Shown: in pieces, positions 44,923 through 53,925 of the stretch
Numbering within the stretch: the first letter of the stretch is position 1
Layout of the letters: each line of letters starts with the position of its first letter
Assembly: GCA_017889585.1 (NCBI GenBank)
Contig: JAGFZX010000015.1
Span: 1 to 64,000, forward strand
DNA length: 64,000 nucleotides
From: Bacillota bacterium
GTDB lineage: Bacteria > Bacillota > Negativicutes > DSM-13327
Direction: 5' to 3'
Translations under genes and position numbers: made by a program
Notes under the pieces: model-generated
Database searches by the model: none
Told to the model about the DNA's origin: nothing
What the model saw: the letters and a program-made list of their open reading frames with translations, nothing else

Positions 44923-45729
44923 TTAAATACCTTCTATTTTACAAGTAAAATCCAATGGAGGAGCATATAAAACAGAACTGAAAACAATCAAATCAACTGT
45001 TTTTGCAAATTCTTTAATATTCCCTCCTTGAATACCTCCCGCTACACCAACCTTTACTTGACTGTTTAACTTTTTTATTTTTTTAACAATCGGAGGCAGC
45101 GCTTCTGCCTCAAAATGATCGAGCAATATAACATCACAAAAACTAGCACATTGATAAGCTTCCTCTTCATTGCGCGGCTCGATTTCAATCTTATGATGAA
45201 AAGATTTTATATCTATCGGCAATTCTCCGAGCATTCGTAGATGATTTTGGGTAATCAGTACTGTATCACTTAAAGAATTGCGATGATACAATCCGCCCCC
45301 ATCCTCTACAGCTTCAATTTCTTCTTGTCGCATTCCTAGATGGGCTTTACGGCAGGCAACAACGATTTCAACATCAGGATTAGCCTCTTTTGCTTCATTC
45401 ACAATTTGTCGTGTCTTAGTCGCAATAGCACAAAGAGTTGTAAGATATGTTTGGCTAATCCTCCACATTTTAAAAAGTATTTTCAAATCACCAACTGCCT
45501 CTATGATCGTATCACCAGATTCTATTAATTCGCCTGGTTTTTGGCAAAACAACACCTCTAGCTTTTGCGATTCAAAAAAATCTCTAAGACGAAACACGCC
45601 AGTAATAACCGCATCTTCCCTAGTTATAAGCTTCATCCTCCCCCCACCTTCAATTTTAAGTAGTTCAGTTGTAATATCTGCGTAAGGACAGTCTTCTTGT
45701 AAACCAAGTTCTAATGGATAAATTTTCAT
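44923..45729 (-). CDS. modD: ModD, quinolinate phosphoribosyltransferase-like protein of Mo transport loci
   Basis: A 268-residue NadC-fold protein. Near-N-terminal EDCPYADITTELL and GGGRMKLITREDAVITGVF, then RISQTYLTTLCAIATKTRQIV, ACRKAHLGMRQEEIEAVEDGGGLYHRNSLSDTVLI, and the barrel end VGVAGGIQGGNIKEFA. The family clusters with molybdate transporters and is called ModD; its reaction is not established, and true NAD synthesis is unlikely here. GGGAGG lies 9 bases before the ATG. Promoter-proximal gene of modD-wtpA-modA, divergent from the regulator at 45922. Confidence 0.85.
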   Translation of the reverse strand: MKIYPLELGLQEDCPYADITTELLKIEGGGRMKLITREDAVITGVFRLRDFFESQKLEVLFCQKPGELIESGDTIIEAVGDLKILFKMWRISQTYLTTLCAIATKTRQIVNEAKEANPDVEIVVACRKAHLGMRQEEIEAVEDGGGLYHRNSLSDTVLITQNHLRMLGELPIDIKSFHHKIEIEPRNEEEAYQCASFCDVILLDHFEAEALPPIVKKIKKLNSQVKVGVAGGIQGGNIKEFAKTVDLIVFSSVLYAPPLDFTCKIEGI

Positions 45730-45781
45730 AATTTCTTCCTCCCTTATATTCTCACCATTTCTAAACTTAACTTAACCTAAC

Positions 45782-45798
45782 TAGCAAAAACAAATAAT
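45782..45798. promoter_or_regulatory. Weak copy of the Mo/W-island element in the modD/regulator gap
   Basis: TAGCAAAAACAAATAAT agrees at 12 of 17 positions, including CAAAAACAAA, with the element at the tonB promoter (TTACAAAAACAAACTAA). It lies between divergent modD and regulator genes, where autoregulation would be expected. Nearby GTTA/TTAA steps (45764-45784) could be part of the site. Confidence 0.3.
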
Positions 45799-45921
45799 TC
45801 CTAATAAAATTTTCCTAAATTGCTCAAAATAACCCTATAACGGCTATTTGTCCATTGTGAAATTATTAAAAATAAGATATGCTGTAAACAATACTATTAA
45901 GCAACTATGAGGTGAAAATAC

Positions 45922-46857
45922 TTGTCTGATACTATATCTTACACCCCGGAAGAAGTAGCAAAACTACTTAAAATTTCACGTTTCACAGTCTATGAATTCA
46001 TCAAACGCGGCGAATTGACCGCCTATCACATCGGACGTAAACTACGTATAGAGGCAGCGGATCTAGACATCTTTATGAAAAAAGCCAAGGGCACAAGCCA
46101 GCCAACCTCTGGCCCTACTCAGCAAATGGCCACTATTCCTATTTCTAGTCAGGATGGCTTGATTATTTACGGGCAAGATGCTGTTCTCGACGTATTAACG
46201 CGGCATCTACAAAGACAGATGCCCTATCTTAGGTTTCTACGTTCCTATAACGGCAGTATGGATGGGCTAATTGCCCTATATCGCGGTACAGCCAACTTGA
46301 TTACAACTCACCTTTGGGATGGTGATACTGAGGAGTATAATACGCCCTATGTTCGTCGCCTACTGCCAGGCCAACGAGCAATCATTATTAATTTAGTGTA
46401 TCGCCAAGCGGGATTTTATGTAGCACCCGGCAACCCCAAGAATATAAAAGACTGGTCAGATTTAATTAAGCCAGATATTCGTTTTATTAACAGAGAGCCA
46501 GGCTCGGGAGCCCGAGTACTGCTTGATGAAAAGCTTCGACAGTTAAATATTGATCCTAGAACCATTCTAAATTACAACCAAGAAGAAACCAGTCATCTCG
46601 CCATCGCCAGCGCAGTCGCTCGTGGAGAGGCTGATGTAGGGGTAGGTATTGAAAAAGCGGCTATGCAAGTTCAAAATGTGGAATTTGTTCCTCTGCAAAA
46701 AGAGCGTTATGACTTAGTACTACTACGTCACGACTTGGACAAACCTCACTTTCAAATCCTGTTATCAATACTACGCTCTCCTGCTTTTCATAAGGAAATA
46801 GATAGTATGGGTGGCTATGATGTATCACGAATGGGTGATATCATGGCACAAGTCTAA
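45922..46857 (+). CDS. HTH plus periplasmic-binding-protein-domain regulator (YvgK-like), probable Mo/W regulator
   Basis: A 311-residue cytoplasmic regulator. The N-terminal excisionase/MerR-type helix-turn-helix (about 5-55) reads YTPEEVAKLLKISRFTVYEFIKRGELTAYHIGRKLRI. The C-terminal PBP-like domain (about 75-305) has LRFLRSYNGSMDGLIALYRG, TTHLWDGDTEEYN, FINREPGSGARVLLDE and ASAVARGEADVGVGIEKAA. The same build is found in Bacillus YvgK next to modAB genes and in related oxyanion regulators. The start is TTG with GAGGTG 8 bases upstream. It stands between modD and modABC and is the best candidate to bind the TTAGTTT-core promoters. Confidence 0.85.
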   Translation: MSDTISYTPEEVAKLLKISRFTVYEFIKRGELTAYHIGRKLRIEAADLDIFMKKAKGTSQPTSGPTQQMATIPISSQDGLIIYGQDAVLDVLTRHLQRQMPYLRFLRSYNGSMDGLIALYRGTANLITTHLWDGDTEEYNTPYVRRLLPGQRAIIINLVYRQAGFYVAPGNPKNIKDWSDLIKPDIRFINREPGSGARVLLDEKLRQLNIDPRTILNYNQEETSHLAIASAVARGEADVGVGIEKAAMQVQNVEFVPLQKERYDLVLLRHDLDKPHFQILLSILRSPAFHKEIDSMGGYDVSRMGDIMAQV

Positions 46858-46877
46858 TCTGATCACCTCCAAAATTT

Positions 46878-46921
46878 AAAGTACTGGCGTGATGCGTAAT
46901 AAACATTCTCGCCGGTACTTC
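46878..46921 (+). terminator. Terminator of the regulator gene
   Basis: AAAGTACTGGCG and CGCCGGTACTT make an 11-bp stem with one G-T pair around a 20-base loop, starting 20 bp past the regulator stop. Confidence 0.65.
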
Positions 46922-47028
46922 TTTGCACACGCAGCAAACTAAATACAACTAAAACAAACTTAACTCGAATTATACATCTATCTTTCGCTTATTTCAATGC
47001 ATTTCCGCTATAAAATCGAGATTTTTTA

Positions 47029-47057
47029 TTGACTCTAGTTTAGTTTTGTAGTATTTT
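47029..47057 (+). promoter_or_regulatory. modABC promoter with shared Mo/W-island element
   Basis: -35 TTGACT (47029-47034), 17-bp spacer CTAGTTTAGTTTTGTAG, -10 TATTTT (47052-47057). A second partial copy, CAAACTAAATACAACTAAAACAAAC, lies upstream at 46936-46960 in inverted sense, so two sites about 90 bp apart flank the region. The element covers the promoter spacer, which fits repression. Confidence 0.65.
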
Positions 47058-47140
47058 AATTATAATACAAGTATTCACTTTCTTTAAAAAGCTCTCAGTG
47101 TATCCTTTTGTTCTATTTTAATAGCGTGGTACAAGGGAGT

Positions 47141-47184
47141 ATCAACTAATCTAGTTCTGTTGAGCTACGTTAGTTGATTTTTTT
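47141..47184 (+). terminator. Terminator-like hairpin in the modA leader (candidate attenuator)
   Basis: ATCAACTAA (47141-47149) pairs with TTAGTTGAT (47170-47178), followed by a run of seven T residues (47178-47184). It lies between the promoter and the modA start (47228) and would stop transcripts unless opened. CCTTTTGT/ACAAGG upstream could form a competing or sensor stem. Confidence 0.55.
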
Positions 47185-47227
47185 CGGAAGTAGTACTCGC
47201 AACATTAAATACTGGAGGGAAAACAAC

Positions 47228-48028
47228 ATGAAGACTCGTTTATTATCTTTTCTGATGACAGTCATTTTAATTACATCACTCATCACAGGTTGCAGCAGCG
47301 AAAAACAAGCTGCTCCAGCCACACAACAACCAAAAGTTGAACTGAACATATCGGCCGCTGTCAGCCTAAAGGATGCACTTGAAGAAATTCAAAAAAATTA
47401 TGAAGCTAAAAATCCCAATATAAAACTAACATATAACCTCGGGGCCTCAGGTGCTCTCCAAAAACAAATTGAGCAAGGCGCTCCCGCTGATATTTTCATG
47501 TCGGCAGCTCCAAAACAAATGAATGATTTAGAAGCAAAAAATCTTATTAATAAGCCTACACGCAAGAACTTGGTTGAAAATAAACTGGTTATTATTGTAC
47601 CAAAAGCATCAAGTATCAATATCTCAAAATATGAAGATTTAACAAAGGATGAAGTCCAAAAATTAAGCATTGGCGAAACAGCATCGGTGCCAGCAGGGCA
47701 ATATGCCCAAGAAGTTCTAAAAAAATTGGGAATCTGGGATAAAATAAAAGATAAAGCCGTGCTCGCGAAAGATGTGCGTACAGTTTTAACCTATGTGGAA
47801 ACAGGCAACGTAGAAGCCGGTATTGTTTACAAAACAGATGCTGCATCCAGTGACAAAGTAAAAATTACAGCTACCGCACCAGAAGGTTCTCACCAGCCCA
47901 TTGTATATCCAGTCGCAGTTTTGTCAGGAACCAAACAACAAAAAACAGCAGAAGATTTCCTTACCTATCTAAATACTCCTGAATGTAAAGCCATCTTTGA
48001 AAAATACGGCTTTACCATGAGTAAATAA
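47228..48028 (+). CDS. modA: Molybdate/tungstate ABC transporter binding lipoprotein
   Basis: A 266-residue lipoprotein (lipobox LITGC around residues 19-23, after LLSFLMTVILITS). ModA motifs: LNISAAVSLKDALEEIQKNYE, YNLGASGALQKQIEQGAPADIFMSAA, ETASVPAGQYAQEVLKKLG and RTVLTYVETGNVEAGIVYKTDA. The ATG at 47228 follows ACTGGAGGG by 8 bases; an earlier in-frame ATG at 47174 lies inside the leader hairpin and is rejected. First gene of modABC, under the shared promoter at 47029. Confidence 0.94.
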   Translation: MKTRLLSFLMTVILITSLITGCSSEKQAAPATQQPKVELNISAAVSLKDALEEIQKNYEAKNPNIKLTYNLGASGALQKQIEQGAPADIFMSAAPKQMNDLEAKNLINKPTRKNLVENKLVIIVPKASSINISKYEDLTKDEVQKLSIGETASVPAGQYAQEVLKKLGIWDKIKDKAVLAKDVRTVLTYVETGNVEAGIVYKTDAASSDKVKITATAPEGSHQPIVYPVAVLSGTKQQKTAEDFLTYLNTPECKAIFEKYGFTMSK

Positions 48029-48061
48029 TATAAATATAATAAGATGGTGCAGGTGAAACTT

Positions 48062-48727
48062 ATGGTCGAATGGCAACCCGTTATTCTCTCAATCAAAGTT
48101 GCATCCATTTCAGTATTGTTTGTATTTTTCCTAGGAATACTAGCGGCTTATGTGATGAGAAGCGTAGATATTCCAGGCAAAGCCGCTTTAGAATCACTTT
48201 TTACTCTGCCATTAGTTTTGCCTCCTGTCGTCATTGGATTTTTACTGTTAATCTTAATCGGCAAACAAGGGCCAGTAGGTATCTTACTGAAAGAATATTT
48301 TGATATGCAAATTATTTTTACCCAATCAGCCGCCGTTCTCGCTGGTATTGTTGTATCCTTTCCACTCATGTATCAAAGTACCAAAGCAGCTTTTGAAAGC
48401 ATCGATAAAACATTAGAAGATGCTGCCCGCACGCTAGGTTCTAGCGAATGGCGGGTATTCTGGACAGTGACCATACCATTATCCTGGCCAGGTCTTGTAT
48501 CCGGTTTGGTGCTCTCCTTTTCAAGGACTTTAGGAGAATTTGGCGCGACGATTATGATTGCCGGTAATATCCCTGGCAAGACACAAACCATTCCATTGGC
48601 AATTTATTTTGCAACAGAATCAAACGACTTGGTAACGGCAGGTATGTATGTAATCATTATCAGTGTAATCACCTTTTCCATTATTTTCGGACTGAACCAT
48701 TGGAAAGGCAAAAAGGCACTTATTTAA
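48062..48727 (+). CDS. modB: Molybdate/tungstate ABC transporter permease
   Basis: A 221-residue inner-membrane permease with about five membrane helices. The ATPase-contact loop is EAARTLG-like: DAARTLGSSEWRVFWTVTIPLSWPGLVSG. The family block RTLGEFGATIMIAGNIPGKTQTIPLAIY is also present, both typical of ModB. The ATG at 48062 has CAGGTG 6 bases upstream; the ATG at 48044 has no ribosome site. Follows modA by 33 bp and precedes modC by 25 bp. Confidence 0.93.
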   Translation: MVEWQPVILSIKVASISVLFVFFLGILAAYVMRSVDIPGKAALESLFTLPLVLPPVVIGFLLLILIGKQGPVGILLKEYFDMQIIFTQSAAVLAGIVVSFPLMYQSTKAAFESIDKTLEDAARTLGSSEWRVFWTVTIPLSWPGLVSGLVLSFSRTLGEFGATIMIAGNIPGKTQTIPLAIYFATESNDLVTAGMYVIIISVITFSIIFGLNHWKGKKALI

Positions 48728-48752
48728 ACTGCAACAAGGAAGGAGTAGCACA

Positions 48753-49457
48753 ATGTTAACAGTAGATATTAAAAAAAAATTATCTGATTTTACCCTAAAT
48801 ATCTCATTTACTGCTCCGAATAAAACCCTTGTTTTATTCGGTCCTTCTGGGTGCGGTAAAACTACGATATTGCGTTGTATCGCAGGTCTACTTAAACCAG
48901 ATGAAGGTAGCATTGTATCCAATGGAACAGTTTTCTACTCTTCACAAAATACTACTCATTTACCGCCTAGAACGAGAAATGTCAGTTATATGTTTCAGGA
49001 CTTTGCACTGTTTCCTCACATGAATGTAAAGCATAATATTTGGTATGGGGTTAAAACTCTTAACCAACAAGCCAATGAATTATATGAAAAACTCATTACC
49101 TTATTAAAAATTGAACACTTACCACATCGCAGGATAAACCAATTGTCTGGTGGCGAAAAGCAACGCGTAGCTATGGCTCGTGCATTAATGGCTGAGCCTC
49201 AGATCCTTTTACTAGACGAACCCTTATCTGCACTAGATGCCCAAAGTCGCTACGAATTGCAAGACGAACTAAAAAAACTGCAAGAAATTTGGAACATCCC
49301 ATTCGTTCTTGTTACCCATTCACCGGAAGAAGCCCAAGCACTAGGTAGTGAAGTAGTATTTCTCCATCAAGGACAACAAGTAGCTGAGCCACCACCATCC
49401 TGGAACATGAACGCGAATGGCACAACGACTAGAAGCTCTTTTCAATACTTTTATTAG
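48753..49457 (+). CDS. modC: Molybdate/tungstate ABC transporter ATPase (short form, no TOBE domain)
   Basis: A 234-residue ABC ATPase: Walker A FGPSGCGKTT near residue 30, LFGPS context and PPRTRNVSYMFQDFALFPHMNV as Q-loop. The signature is INQLSGGEKQRVAMARALMAEP and the Walker B is ILLLDEPLSALD, with LVTHSPEEA as H-loop. It stops about 120 residues short of classical ModC, so the C-terminal TOBE/Mop oxyanion-sensing domain is absent. A separate Mop protein is encoded at 55800. AAGGAGG lies 8 bases before the ATG. Last gene of modABC. Confidence 0.93.
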   Translation: MLTVDIKKKLSDFTLNISFTAPNKTLVLFGPSGCGKTTILRCIAGLLKPDEGSIVSNGTVFYSSQNTTHLPPRTRNVSYMFQDFALFPHMNVKHNIWYGVKTLNQQANELYEKLITLLKIEHLPHRRINQLSGGEKQRVAMARALMAEPQILLLDEPLSALDAQSRYELQDELKKLQEIWNIPFVLVTHSPEEAQALGSEVVFLHQGQQVAEPPPSWNMNANGTTTRSSFQYFY

Positions 49458-49477
49458 TATAAAAAATCATTAAACCG

Positions 49478-49528
49478 CAATAAGCATGGGTCTTGCAATT
49501 ATAACTATTGCAAGACCCATGCTTATTG
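49478..49528. terminator. Bidirectional terminator between modC and the GGDEF/HD-GYP/ModA gene
   Basis: A 22-bp perfect stem (CAATAAGCATGGGTCTTGCA and its complement plus two further pairs) with a 7-base loop ends the convergent modABC and minus-strand signalling operons. Confidence 0.9.
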
Positions 49529-49570
49529 TATTTACTAAATTCTTAAAAAACATAATAAATTCATTATCAT

Positions 49571-51724
49571 CTAACAAACTACAAAGCCATGTCTTTCAAA
49601 AATCATTCTCGCCTTATTACTTGAAAGAAATTTCACAAATTCTTTTCCGTCTTCTATGTTCGTGTTGTTTTTGAGTATAGCGATCGGATATACAACTGGA
49701 GAATAAGCTTTAAAGGGTACTACTTGGTCGATAATTTTTACTTTGTCTGAGGTCTTTGCATCGGTCCGATATACAATACCTACATCAATATTCCCTGTTT
49801 CAACAAACTTCAAAGCCTGACGAACATCTTTGGCAAAAACCAACTTAGATTTAACTTTCTCCAGAATTTCTAATGACATCAGTATATCTCGGGCATATTT
49901 CCCCGCAGGTACAGTATTGGGATCACCAATAGCTATCTTATTAATTTTTTCTCCTGCCAAATCTTCAAACTCACAAACAACGCTTGAATTCTTCGACGTG
50001 ATCAGGACAATTTCGTTTTCCAATAGCTTCTTCCTAGTTTCATCAATTAATAAATCCTTCTTTTGCAATTCATCCATCTGCCCTAGTGCCGCCGGAATAA
50101 AGATATCAGCCAGTGCACCATCCTCAATGTGTTGTTTTAACTCGCCAGAACCACCGAAGCGAAACACAATATTTTTTTGAGGATTATCTTTCATATACGC
50201 TTGTTCAATTTCGAGCATCACATCCTTAGCACTGATGGCTACGTATATTTTTATTGCCACGAGAATCCGTCTAAATTCAGAAACCAGTACTGGATCAAAC
50301 TGTATTCCCGCACCATTTTCCAGTTCAGCGAGTGCTTTTTCTTGGGACATGCCTTTGCGATAAGGGCGGTCATTTGTCATAGCGTCATACGCATCAACAA
50401 TAGCAAGGATACGACACTCGAGTGGAATGTTTTCTCCTTTTATGCCTTTAGGATAACCACACCCATTCCACCACTCATGATGCTTTAATATCCAGTTAGC
50501 TATATGGGCAAGGTCTGGCGATGACACGGCTATGCATTGTCCTATTTCGCAGTGTTTTTGCATTTCTTTTCTTTCTTCAGAAGTAAGGGGGCCTTGTTTT
50601 AGCAGCACTTTATCTGAAATACCCACCTTTCCTATATCATGAAATTCTGCTAATAACATTAACTCATTTACTTTTTCTTCCGATAATCCCAGTGAAAATG
50701 CCATCAGTTCCACCAGGATTTTTAAACGCTCACAGTGACCTTCAGTAATGAAATCCCTTGCTCCGATCATGCGCATAATTGTGTTAATAGCAGCTCTCCT
50801 ACTACTACTCTTTTGTTGTAACTTTTCTTTGTACATATTACGATCTGCTTTTTTGAATAAGCTGGTAATATTGGCGGATAACTTATTGTCAACAGTATAC
50901 CCAAGGGAAACACTTAAAAGTAGTCCGGATTTATTTTCATTATACTTTGATATATTATCCCTAATTCGCAGACATGCTTCCCTTAACGAATGAGAAGAGC
51001 TCCTGGGAAGCAAAACAGCAAACTCATCACCACCAATTCTAGCCACTATATCTTCTTTGCGGAAACTTTGTTTTAGTATATTCGCTACTGCAATGATCAT
51101 ATTATCGCCGACTCTATGCCCCAATGTATCATTGATAATCTTTAGCCCATCAATATCACATATAATTAAACCAACAGGAGCATATTGTTGTCCTCTTATA
51201 TTTAAAAATTCATTTTCGAAACAAGTGCGATTCGATAAACCAGTTAGAATATCATGCATACTTGTGTATATCAATTGTTTTTCCAGGCGCCTTTCTTCTG
51301 TCATATCATAGAAAACAATGACGAACCCTAAAATATAATTGGTATCATCTACAATCTGTGAAATTGATCCATCAACAAAAATTTTTTCGAAATTTTTTTT
51401 TACCAACAATGTACCTTTGCCAAACTTAATATATACATCGTGTTTAATCTTACCAACTGGAAACTCAATAAGCTTACCCGTTGCTTTATCTATTATTTCG
51501 AATAATTCTATTACGGTTGTCCTCAAGACCTCTATTTGTGAATAACCTGTAAGTTTTTCAGCCGTACTGTTCATAAATAATATATTGGCATTGAAATCAG
51601 TAATTATTACGGCCTCTCTAATACTTGATGGTACAAATTGAAGCATTTCATCTAACTCATTGAACTTTTCCATACGCCAGGTCGTTGCAATGATTGGTGA
51701 TCTCTTGAGATAAGACGTAGCCAT
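49571..51724 (-). CDS. PAS-GGDEF-HD-GYP protein fused to a C-terminal ModA-like oxyanion-binding domain
   Basis: A 717-residue soluble signalling protein; no membrane segment or signal is visible. A PAS-like domain covers about 25-145. The GGDEF diguanylate cyclase domain (about 150-305) has an intact GGDEF at 231-235 and the inhibitory site R222-K-E-D225 exactly five residues before it. The HD-GYP domain (about 315-490) has H362-D363, HH at 415-416 and GYP at 423-425. From about 493 to the end the sequence is a ModA binding protein without its signal: IYVAISAKDVMLEIEQAY, FGGSGELKQHIEDGALADIFIP, NTVPAGKYARDIL, FVETGNIDVGIVYRTDA. It should couple cytoplasmic molybdate or tungstate to cyclic-di-GMP synthesis or breakdown. 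Last gene of the operon starting at 54303. Confidence 0.93.
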   Translation of the reverse strand: MATSYLKRSPIIATTWRMEKFNELDEMLQFVPSSIREAVIITDFNANILFMNSTAEKLTGYSQIEVLRTTVIELFEIIDKATGKLIEFPVGKIKHDVYIKFGKGTLLVKKNFEKIFVDGSISQIVDDTNYILGFVIVFYDMTEERRLEKQLIYTSMHDILTGLSNRTCFENEFLNIRGQQYAPVGLIICDIDGLKIINDTLGHRVGDNMIIAVANILKQSFRKEDIVARIGGDEFAVLLPRSSSHSLREACLRIRDNISKYNENKSGLLLSVSLGYTVDNKLSANITSLFKKADRNMYKEKLQQKSSSRRAAINTIMRMIGARDFITEGHCERLKILVELMAFSLGLSEEKVNELMLLAEFHDIGKVGISDKVLLKQGPLTSEERKEMQKHCEIGQCIAVSSPDLAHIANWILKHHEWWNGCGYPKGIKGENIPLECRILAIVDAYDAMTNDRPYRKGMSQEKALAELENGAGIQFDPVLVSEFRRILVAIKIYVAISAKDVMLEIEQAYMKDNPQKNIVFRFGGSGELKQHIEDGALADIFIPAALGQMDELQKKDLLIDETRKKLLENEIVLITSKNSSVVCEFEDLAGEKINKIAIGDPNTVPAGKYARDILMSLEILEKVKSKLVFAKDVRQALKFVETGNIDVGIVYRTDAKTSDKVKIIDQVVPFKAYSPVVYPIAILKNNTNIEDGKEFVKFLSSNKARMIFERHGFVVC

Positions 51725-51759
51725 AATACCCCTCCCGGAGAATGATTGATTGAATTTAT

Positions 51760-53484
51760 TTACACGAGAAACTTAGCAACAGATTCTTTCAGATGATTCG
51801 CCATTGCACTTGTTTCTTCCGCACTAGCTGCCACTGTTTGCATAGCGGCCGATTGTTCCTCCGATGAAGCCGCAACTTCTTCACCATGTGCTGCAACAGT
51901 TTCAATAACTGTCGCAAGATGGTCAATCAATTTTACAATTTGTTCCGAATTGGCAACTTCCTCAGAGGCTAAATCACCAATCTCCCTGGTTTCAGCAACA
52001 GTCTGCGTTACGGCCTGTAAAATTCCATCTAAAGCTAATCCTGCTTCATTGACCGTAGCTACACCATATTCAACTTCTGAAACATTTTGCGCCATTGCCA
52101 ATACTGCCACATTCGTTTTCTCAGTAACCCGTTTCACTAGAGCTGTGATCTCTTGAGCTCCCCGATCAGATTGCTCAGCCAACTTACGTACTTCTTCCGC
52201 TACAACTGCAAAACCACGCCCATTTTCTCCAGCCCGCGCAGCCTCAATAGCCGCATTAAGTGCCAAAAGGTTGGTTTGTTTAGCCAAACTCGTTATGGTA
52301 TCTGTAATGCGGGATATTTGCTTGGAATAATCATTAAGCTCACCAATGATCTGACTAGAATGTTCTGCCTGCCGTTTAATATTACCCATTTTGCTAACCG
52401 ATTCATCAACCTTAAGTCGCCCGTTTTCCGCGGACAGCAACGTGTTTTCTGAGTTTTCACAAGTATGATTAGTCCTTGCTTTGGCCATTTGTATCAGACT
52501 CGCTAACTGCACTAATGCTTGAGCTGCTTCTAGCATAGATTTATTTCCTAAGTCCGCCTCCTTGGATAAGTTTTGCATATTATTCGAAATTTCTCCGCTT
52601 GTTGCGGTCACTTGTTCTGTTGATGCCGCCATTTCTTCCGAAGCCCTAGCTAAATGTCCGGAAACCGACCGAATATTAGTAATCATCTCTACAAAGTTCT
52701 TATGCATAGTTCGTAGCGAATCAGCTAGCACTCCTATTTCATCCCCAGTTTTTACTTTGACCTTATTCCGCAAATCTCCATTTGCATATTGATTGGCAAT
52801 GGCAGTAAGTTCTCCAACAGGCTTACGAATCATATTAGTCAGAATAACTGCGATCGTTATGCCCAATAGTAATACCAGTAAACTGATAACTGATGAAATC
52901 GTCATTACATTATTGGCCGTGATGATACTCTCTTGTATCAATCCTTTTGCTAAATCAACATTGCCCTTAGCAAAAATATTTATTGTTTTTTCAATCCCTG
53001 CTGTTTGCGGCGCAAGCGTAGCTGCAAGTTGGGTTAACCTTATCTTACAATCTTGTGCTTTCACAAAATTCCCCATTGCCAACTCCGCATTATATTCTCT
53101 GGCAATTGGCAAATATTCTGTCATAACAACATTTTTATTTTTTATAGTTTCATCAATCAATACTTGTACTTCTGACCGTTTTTCCACCCGGGCAAGTTCC
53201 AGCAATTCTTTCTCTAGAGCTAAAACTTGATTAAAACTGTTCTCAATCTTGCTGATCTTAGTTTCGTCCCCATATGCAATATAAGAACGAACTTCTGAAA
53301 CATTCCCTTTGAATTCAATGACAAGTTCCTCTGCAAGTGCCATACGAATATTTGACTCATTTATTTTGACCAAATCTTCATTTGCATTTCGGAGGGAAAT
53401 AAGAGAATTCATTGCCATAACCATGATCAGAGCAATAATCACTCCGAAACTTAAAAAAATTTTAGTACCTATCTTCATCTTCAT
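51760..53484 (-). CDS. Methyl-accepting chemotaxis protein
   Basis: A 574-residue chemoreceptor. Membrane helix at about 7-27, a four-helix-bundle sensor outside (about 28-185), second helix (about 186-208), HAMP (about 209-262) and the cytoplasmic signalling coiled coil. The CheA/CheW-binding tip reads [40 protein letters not shown], and methylation-type helices flank it. The ligand cannot be read. Placed 35 bp before the GGDEF/HD-GYP/ModA gene and after STAS and RsbW-like genes, it may share an input with them. The ribosome site (GGTG) is weak. Confidence 0.93.
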   Translation of the reverse strand: MKMKIGTKIFLSFGVIIALIMVMAMNSLISLRNANEDLVKINESNIRMALAEELVIEFKGNVSEVRSYIAYGDETKISKIENSFNQVLALEKELLELARVEKRSEVQVLIDETIKNKNVVMTEYLPIAREYNAELAMGNFVKAQDCKIRLTQLAATLAPQTAGIEKTINIFAKGNVDLAKGLIQESIITANNVMTISSVISLLVLLLGITIAVILTNMIRKPVGELTAIANQYANGDLRNKVKVKTGDEIGVLADSLRTMHKNFVEMITNIRSVSGHLARASEEMAASTEQVTATSGEISNNMQNLSKEADLGNKSMLEAAQALVQLASLIQMAKARTNHTCENSENTLLSAENGRLKVDESVSKMGNIKRQAEHSSQIIGELNDYSKQISRITDTITSLAKQTNLLALNAAIEAARAGENGRGFAVVAEEVRKLAEQSDRGAQEITALVKRVTEKTNVAVLAMAQNVSEVEYGVATVNEAGLALDGILQAVTQTVAETREIGDLASEEVANSEQIVKLIDHLATVIETVAAHGEEVAASSEEQSAAMQTVAASAEETSAMANHLKESVAKFLV

Positions 53485-53575
53485 TTTTATGTCACCATCT
53501 TTATATTATATTTAACTTAACAGATGACAATTCCCATAGTCGAGATATCGTTCTCCTCACCTTATTCCTTTAAAG

Positions 53576-53878
53576 TTATTGCATTACAAATACTTTATTT
53601 AATCTTGTTAATTCGAACAACTCTTTCACAAGGCTAGTTGCACCAACAAGGGTTATCCCCCCATTCATTTTCAATGCCCTTTTTTGTATAGCTACAAACA
53701 CCCCCAGCCCTGAGCTGTCAATATAATCAACATTATTGAGTTTAATTATAAATTGTTTATGACCTGATTCCATAAAAGCAATCAGCTTTTCTCGAAGAAC
53801 AGCTGCTTCTTCAACATACATACTACCCCATAAAGTCACCGTAACTTGTCCGTTATTAATAACAGTATCAATCTCCAT
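53576..53878 (-). CDS. STAS-domain anti-sigma-factor-antagonist-like protein
   Basis: A 100-residue single STAS domain. The phosphorylatable serine lies in the conserved NVDYIDSSGLGVFVAIQ segment (about residues 50-65). It is the probable partner of the RsbW-like kinase encoded just upstream, in the manner of RsbV/RsbW or of STAS proteins acting on chemotaxis and cyclic-di-GMP pathways. AAGGAG lies 9 bases before the ATG. Confidence 0.9.
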   Translation of the reverse strand: MEIDTVINNGQVTVTLWGSMYVEEAAVLREKLIAFMESGHKQFIIKLNNVDYIDSSGLGVFVAIQKRALKMNGGITLVGATSLVKELFELTRLNKVFVMQ

Positions 53879-53925
53879 GCTAATGATCTCCTTTCAATCC
53901 AATACAACTATATCTAGCCACCATT

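Noticed and set aside
47174-47227. Upstream ATG for modA
   Set aside because: It lies inside the leader hairpin T-run region without a ribosome site and would bury the lipoprotein signal.
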